Source of the DNA: an uncultured Acetatifactor sp.
GTDB lineage: Bacteria; Bacillota; Clostridia; Lachnospirales; Lachnospiraceae
Direction: 5' to 3'
Length of the DNA: 64,000 nucleotides
Assembly: GCA_910583845.1 (NCBI GenBank)
Contig: CAJUAB010000024.1
Span: 15,462-79,461 of the forward strand
Part shown: piece by piece, positions 61,048 through 64,000 of the stretch
Layout of the letters: each line of letters opens with the position of its first letter
How positions within the stretch are numbered: position 1 is the first letter of the stretch
Notes under the pieces: generated by a model
The model's input: only the letters and a program-made list of their open reading frames with translations
Told to the model about the DNA's origin: nothing
Database searches by the model: none
Position numbers and translations under genes: made by a program

Positions 61048-61343
61048 TTGGGGAAAAGGTAAAAAGAAGAATGTGCTTTCAGGATATTTTTAAAAAGAGA
61101 TAAAACGGATAAAATAGACTGCTGACAGGCACATGGAGAAAAGAGAGCTATATCACACGGGGATATTCTATTCTTTCTATGAGGGGAAGCAAAAAACGTT
61201 TGGTTCTCACTCTTTTTTAGCTGGGTATAATCTGAAAAGATAAGTTTGTTTGCCGTTGGCCGCACTTTGCTTATCGCCAAAATTGAATGACACTCGCTTT
61301 GGCTCGTTCAATTTTGGAACGTCTCTACATACCGGCAAGTGAC

Positions 61344-61392
61344 GGAGGGATTGTTTGTATCACGGGAAATATGTGATACAAATAATCCCTCC
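61344..61392. other. Long hairpin in element control region
   Basis: GGAGGGATTGTTTGTATCAC pairs with GTGATACAAATAATCCCTCC at 19 of 20 positions around a 9-nt loop. A candidate single-strand origin or transcriptional structure. Confidence 0.6.
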
Positions 61393-61552
61393 TGTTTTCG
61401 CAAGCTGGAAAAGACATGCAGCCTTTCTGTTGGCGCATAACCATGAATTTGTAGCCGACTCATTTCAGGGATAGCTTGCATGCTCCGCACAAGGCAACAA
61501 ACCACATCATATGCGATTGCCTGTCCGCTGCCCGGAATCAAATGTTGGGTAA

Positions 61553-61582
61553 GGGCTTGATAAAAATGCATTTATCAAGCCC
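61553..61582. other. Perfect hairpin in element control region
   Basis: GGGCTTGATAAA pairs with TTTATCAAGCCC with a 6-nt loop AATGCA. No T tract. Confidence 0.6.
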
Positions 61583-61725
61583 CTGCCCCATTGTTTTGCA
61601 GCAATTTCCGCCATGTCAAGGGGCTTTCGCGGCATAAAAAGGGCGGCGCTATAAAGAAGCGCCAATTATTCCACGTTCCCCTTGACACGCTGCTTCTCCG
61701 CATAGCTTTGAAAGGAGAGAGCGTT

Positions 61726-61788
61726 ATGGATAATAGCTTTAATAGGAAGTTTCATTCTTTAAACTTCATAACTGTTCACCGTTTTTAG
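61726..61788 (+). CDS. Tiny ORF, 20 codons
   Basis: MDNSFNRKFHSLNFITVHRF, with AAAGGAGAGAG in front of the ATG. It ends 16 bp before the next peptide ORF and could be a leader for it. The strong ribosome binding site is the only evidence for translation. Confidence 0.4.
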   Translation: MDNSFNRKFHSLNFITVHRF

Positions 61789-61804
61789 GATTGGAGGTAA
61801 CTCT

Positions 61805-61897
61805 ATGTTTCTTGCATTGCTTAGAGCCTTCTTAGGTGGTTGTATCGTTACAATGTTGTACACATTGTATAGATACATCAAATACAAACTTAAGTAA
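61805..61897 (+). CDS. Small hydrophobic peptide, 30 residues, toxin-like
   Basis: It begins MFLALLRAFLGGCIVTMLYT and ends with a basic tail, YRYIKYKLK. One membrane span with a positive C-terminus is the layout of type I toxins and small membrane peptides. GGAGG lies 7 bp before the ATG, and a perfect terminator follows 10 bp after the stop. No antisense RNA promoter is obvious, so the toxin role is inference. Confidence 0.5.
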   Translation: MFLALLRAFLGGCIVTMLYTLYRYIKYKLK

Positions 61898-61906
61898 GGC
61901 ACCATT

Positions 61907-61941
61907 AAAAGCATACCAGTTGTTTGGTATGCTTTTATTTT
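61907..61941 (+). terminator. Terminator after small peptide
   Basis: AAAAGCATACCA pairs with TGGTATGCTTTT (loop GTTGTT) and is followed by ATTTTA. Confidence 0.85.
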
Positions 61942-61974
61942 AGCAGACTCTGTATTCCAATACAATATCGTCAC

Positions 61975-62018
61975 AAAATAAAACAACCACCTCTCAAAAG
62001 GAATTGAAAGGTGGTTAT
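61975..62018 (-). terminator. Terminator of CAP lipoprotein gene
   Basis: On the minus strand AACCACCT and AGGTGGTT form the stem and GTTTTATTTT follows, 30 bp after the stop of the gene at 62048. Confidence 0.8.
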
Positions 62019-62047
62019 TGATATACTTATTTGCTATTGACTTTAGC

Positions 62048-63295
62048 CTAGAACCAATTTTCCAAATCGTCAAAATCCTCCTGAGTTACTTCACCACTAC
62101 TGATAGCTTCCTCCTCTGTATAGACAGCACCCGGAGTTCCATATACAGAAACACCTGTTTCTTCATCTGTGCTTACATGTTCCTGATTGCCTTCCTGTAC
62201 CTGCTGTTCAACAGTGGTTGTGCCGTTGACAATACCCTCAGCAACTGGATTGCTTGCATACCCCACAAACACCCAATAGTTTCCATACTTTGCAACAGAG
62301 CAATACTGGAGGTTAGCGTCGATCATGGCTGCCCAGTGACCCGGAGAATTCTTCCATGCAGTGTATATATCAGATACAGAGCTGTACCCTTCTCCGATAT
62401 TTGCACGATTCACCCCATGGGTTCTCACGATGGAGTCATGGGAGTAATTCGCTGCCACTGCCTTAGCGCTCTCAAGAGCATCGGAATCCAGCGTACTTGT
62501 TACGGAAATCTGGGATAACCCAGCTGCTGCCCGGTCTGCGTTCAACAAAGCGATGAACTCGCTGTTGCACAACGTTGCCTCGGTGGAAGTCTGCGCCGAT
62601 GTTCCTGCTGTTCTGGTCTGTGCCGTCTGAGTTCCTGCGCTGCCCTGAGAGGTCTGGCCTCCTGTCTGGGTCTTAGAACCGCCCTGATTGGCTGTCTGCG
62701 TCTGGGGTTTCTCAGCCACGATATAGCTGTCGCTCGCATATACGATGCTTTCGTCATCGAGCTGGATTCTGTACCATCCGGTCTCAACGCACTGTCCGGT
62801 TACGGTTACTTCCTGACCACCGCTCAATCTTCCTACTTTCTCACCGTCCGTTGAGGGCAGGCTCCTGAGATTCACCGATGACTTAGCGAACATCACACCG
62901 GCAACCGACTCGTCAAATGTGTAACCTGCTGTATCTGGTTGGGTTGCGTCTGCTGCTTGATCGCCGCTCTCCGTCTCAATATTTACATTATTCATATTCA
63001 CATCAGAAACCGCTCCCCTGTCAGATGCAGGCTCCGCTGTGGGGGCTGCTGTCGCTGACGGTGCAGGCTCCGCTGTGGGGGTTGCTGTTGCATCAGGTGT
63101 AGGCTCCGCTTCTGTATCAGACTCAGCCTTTGACGTTTCACTCTCCGGATTACCGCCATTTTCATTCTGACCGCTTTCGGCATCCGCCACAGCAGCCTGA
63201 ACCCTGCCTTCCCCCTCTGCTTTGTTTCCGCAGCCCGCAAAGGCTCCCGCTGTCAGAGTTACTGCTAATAGAACTACTAAAATTTTTCTCTTCAT
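62048..63295 (-). CDS. SH3b-CAP lipoprotein carried by the element
   Basis: 415 residues. The lipobox FAGC (Cys22) ends the signal peptide. Next come a long Thr/Pro/Ala/Glu-rich stalk (about 25-110, with repeated TAEPAPSATA-like units), a bacterial SH3 domain (about 136-195, KSSVNLRSLPSTDGEKVGRL) and a Gln/Thr/Gly linker. A CAP domain follows (about 240-345: EFIALLNADRAAAGLSQIS, NYSHDSIVRTHG, WKNSPGHWAAMIDANL) with an acidic tail. It is cargo that is exported and wall-facing. SH3b suggests peptidoglycan contact. Base composition is closer to the chromosome than the rest of the element. Confidence 0.88.
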   Translation of the reverse strand: MKRKILVVLLAVTLTAGAFAGCGNKAEGEGRVQAAVADAESGQNENGGNPESETSKAESDTEAEPTPDATATPTAEPAPSATAAPTAEPASDRGAVSDVNMNNVNIETESGDQAADATQPDTAGYTFDESVAGVMFAKSSVNLRSLPSTDGEKVGRLSGGQEVTVTGQCVETGWYRIQLDDESIVYASDSYIVAEKPQTQTANQGGSKTQTGGQTSQGSAGTQTAQTRTAGTSAQTSTEATLCNSEFIALLNADRAAAGLSQISVTSTLDSDALESAKAVAANYSHDSIVRTHGVNRANIGEGYSSVSDIYTAWKNSPGHWAAMIDANLQYCSVAKYGNYWVFVGYASNPVAEGIVNGTTTVEQQVQEGNQEHVSTDEETGVSVYGTPGAVYTEEEAISSGEVTQEDFDDLENWF

Positions 63296-63448
63296 GTTTA
63301 TTCCTCCCTGCCGAAGTTTTCTTCCTGATATGTCCGGAAACCCGACCAGTGATTTACTTACCTATAGAGTACACCTCGTTGAGCTTCCAGTCAATTCATT
63401 TTCCCACATATCATTCTGTAGGTATTATAGCATGATGCAAAATATATT

Positions 63449-63492
63449 GCAATGTGCATTGCATACTATTCTTTATATGTGCAATACAATGT
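63449..63492. promoter_or_regulatory. Palindromic sites between divergent CAP and RHH genes
   Basis: GCAATGTGCATTGC (63449-63462) is a near-palindrome, and TGCAATACAATGT (63480-63492) repeats its left half. Candidate operators for the RHH protein. Confidence 0.4.
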
Positions 63493-63521
63493 AACTTACA
63501 TATAAGAAAGGCGGTGCTGAC

Positions 63522-63704
63522 ATGGCATTTCAGATTAGACCCAACAAAAAAGAGAGCGAAAACAAAACTATTCGTTTTCCGCTCCCCTTGATAGAAAGGA
63601 TAGATGAAGCCATAAAAGGCAATGATGTCACATTCTCTGCTTTTGTCATCCAGGCATGTGAGTATGCCCTTGACAACATGGAGTCAGAATTCCCCGAAAC
63701 CTAA
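63522..63704 (+). CDS. Ribbon-helix-helix (Arc/CopG-like) protein
   Basis: 60 residues. The RHH pattern is ENKTIRFPLPLIERIDEAIK followed by VTFSAFVIQACEYAL: an N-terminal beta strand and two helices. It is divergent from the CAP lipoprotein and may regulate it or the element's right end. AAAGGCGG precedes the ATG. Confidence 0.75.
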   Translation: MAFQIRPNKKESENKTIRFPLPLIERIDEAIKGNDVTFSAFVIQACEYALDNMESEFPET

Positions 63705-63881
63705 GCGTTTCCATGCTTGCTTAGTCTGGTTGTGGAAAGTTCAGGCCGGGGAACTGCATTACAATTTCGTCCTTTATTATTGTACTTAAAGTTGAATTGA
63801 GTTCCTGTCAGGGAATTGTAGACACACGGTAGACAGTGTGCATTCCTCCTTGATTTTACTGGCTTTGCGGGGCCGAAAAAA
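63705..63881. other. Right-end spacer of the element
   Basis: About 180 bp without a gene. It holds the right integrase arm repeats (63818-63835) and otherwise nothing I can assign. Confidence 0.5.
63818..63835. promoter_or_regulatory. Integrase arm-type repeats, right
   Basis: GTAGACA at 63818-63824 and 63829-63835, 11 bp apart, mirroring the pair at the left end. Confidence 0.5.
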
Positions 63882-63903
63882 GTCCGATTCCCGTCAGCAG
63901 CTT
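63882..63903 (+). repeat. attR, 22-bp core
   Basis: Identical to 55842-55863. It is a fragment of tRNA-Thr, not a second tRNA gene. Confidence 0.92.
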
Positions 63904-63914
63904 AGCTTTTGAGG

Positions 63915-63951
63915 GCGGAAACCTTACATAATAAAGGTTTCCGCTCTTTTT
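63915..63951 (+). terminator. Original tRNA-Thr terminator displaced beyond attR
   Basis: GCGGAAACC pairs with GGTTTCCGC and is followed by TCTTTTT. Confidence 0.8.
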
Positions 63952-64000
63952 GTGCCACAGTAAAAAATAAACCACCGGCTATGCCGGTGAGTCCCCAGAT

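Larger units (their letters stand above)
60843..61725. other. Non-coding control region of the element
   Basis: About 880 bp without a supported gene. It holds three CGGGGAGAAACG-type repeats (60902-61047), a hairpin with CCAAAATTGAA/TTCAATTTTGG arms (61277-61317), a 20-bp-arm hairpin (61344-61392, one mismatch), a 12-bp-arm hairpin (61553-61582) and an inverted pair GTCAAGGGG/CCCCTTGAC (61617-61687). It is upstream of the leftward block and of the rightward small peptides, so promoters of both should lie here. Confidence 0.6.
55842..63903. mobile_element. 8.06-kb tRNA-Thr integrative element with CRESS-like Rep
   Basis: The element lies between two 22-bp direct repeats (55842-55863 and 63882-63903) that repeat the 3' end of tRNA-Thr. 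Genes from left to right: tyrosine integrase, HUH-SF3 Rep, FtsK/HerA ATPase, membrane protein, small protein, XRE regulator (all minus strand); a non-coding hairpin-rich stretch with two tiny peptides (plus); a CAP lipoprotein (minus); and an RHH protein (plus). Integrase arm-type repeats (GTAGACA) lie inside both ends. Size and content fit an integrative mobilisable element. No conjugation channel is encoded, so transfer would need a helper. Confidence 0.9.

Noticed and set aside
61308..61571. 87-codon frame on the minus strand in the element control region
   Set aside because: It runs across two strong hairpins, starts inside a third and lacks a convincing ribosome site. I recognise no family.
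63882..63903. Possible second tRNA-Thr gene
   Set aside because: Only the last 22 bp of the tRNA are present. It is the right attachment site.
1..64000. CRISPR arrays, rRNA genes, transposase-type insertion sequences
   Set aside because: No regularly spaced 25-40-bp direct repeats with unique spacers, no rRNA sequence and no transposase with terminal inverted repeats were seen.

Overview
The window looks like chromosomal DNA from a Lachnospiraceae-type member of the Clostridia. It is moderately GC-rich, nearly every gene has a strong AGGAGG-type ribosome binding site, and it carries the Firmicutes order cysE-cysS-mrnC-rlmB-sigH, a single-chain PurL with a fused glutaminase domain, class B sortase and surface-protein genes, and Gram-positive-type RND and ABC exporters. 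This placement is inferred from gene content, not from a database search.

Layout. 1-1804 (-): the N-terminal 601 residues of a large cyclic-nucleotide-binding-domain protein. 2088-6398: a marR regulator and a heterodimeric ABC exporter behind a tandem array of about eight palindromic operators. 6614-9874: a small protein, a TetR regulator, and two M14-like zinc hydrolase paralogues, the second of which has lost both zinc histidines. 9970-13770: purL. 14000-15052: an Rpn-family nuclease with a 12-bp coding repeat and a convincing internal start for a small C-terminal product. 15092-17960: a ROK sugar kinase, an ECF-like sigma factor and its probable membrane regulator, separated by two perfect 105-bp repeats. 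18309-26887: two carbamoyl-phosphate synthase large subunits (the first preceded by a leader ORF and terminator), a GNAT and carA. 26991-37289: Nudix, DUF1266, UPF0340, WYL regulator, two-component system, superoxide dismutase, queH and argS. 37481-37631: tRNA-Val and tRNA-Met. 38259-45154: a probable surface-glycoprotein cassette with a double GT-C/PMT mannosyltransferase, sortase B, a Thr/Pro-repeat wall protein and a CAP lipoprotein. 45454-50310: ispF and the cysE-to-sigH cluster. 50471-55681: an RND pump with its TetR regulator and operator.

55842-63903 is a complete 8.06-kb integrative element in the 3' end of tRNA-Thr(GGT), bounded by 22-bp direct repeats. It encodes a tyrosine integrase, a Rep with HUH-endonuclease and SF3-helicase motifs like those of eukaryotic CRESS-DNA viruses, an FtsK/HerA-type ATPase, small accessory proteins, an XRE regulator, two tiny peptides, a CAP/SH3 lipoprotein and a ribbon-helix-helix protein. 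About 100 bp upstream of rep, on the rep strand, is an 8-bp-stem hairpin whose loop holds the nonanucleotide AAGTATTAC, followed by tandem hexamers. This is the layout of a circovirus replication origin and is the most striking observation here.

A second unexplained signal is a dispersed intergenic repeat whose conserved core lies on the coding strand just upstream of five unrelated genes (near 8.8, 22.3, 28.4, 45.2 and 50.4 kb), in two cases followed by a related hairpin module.
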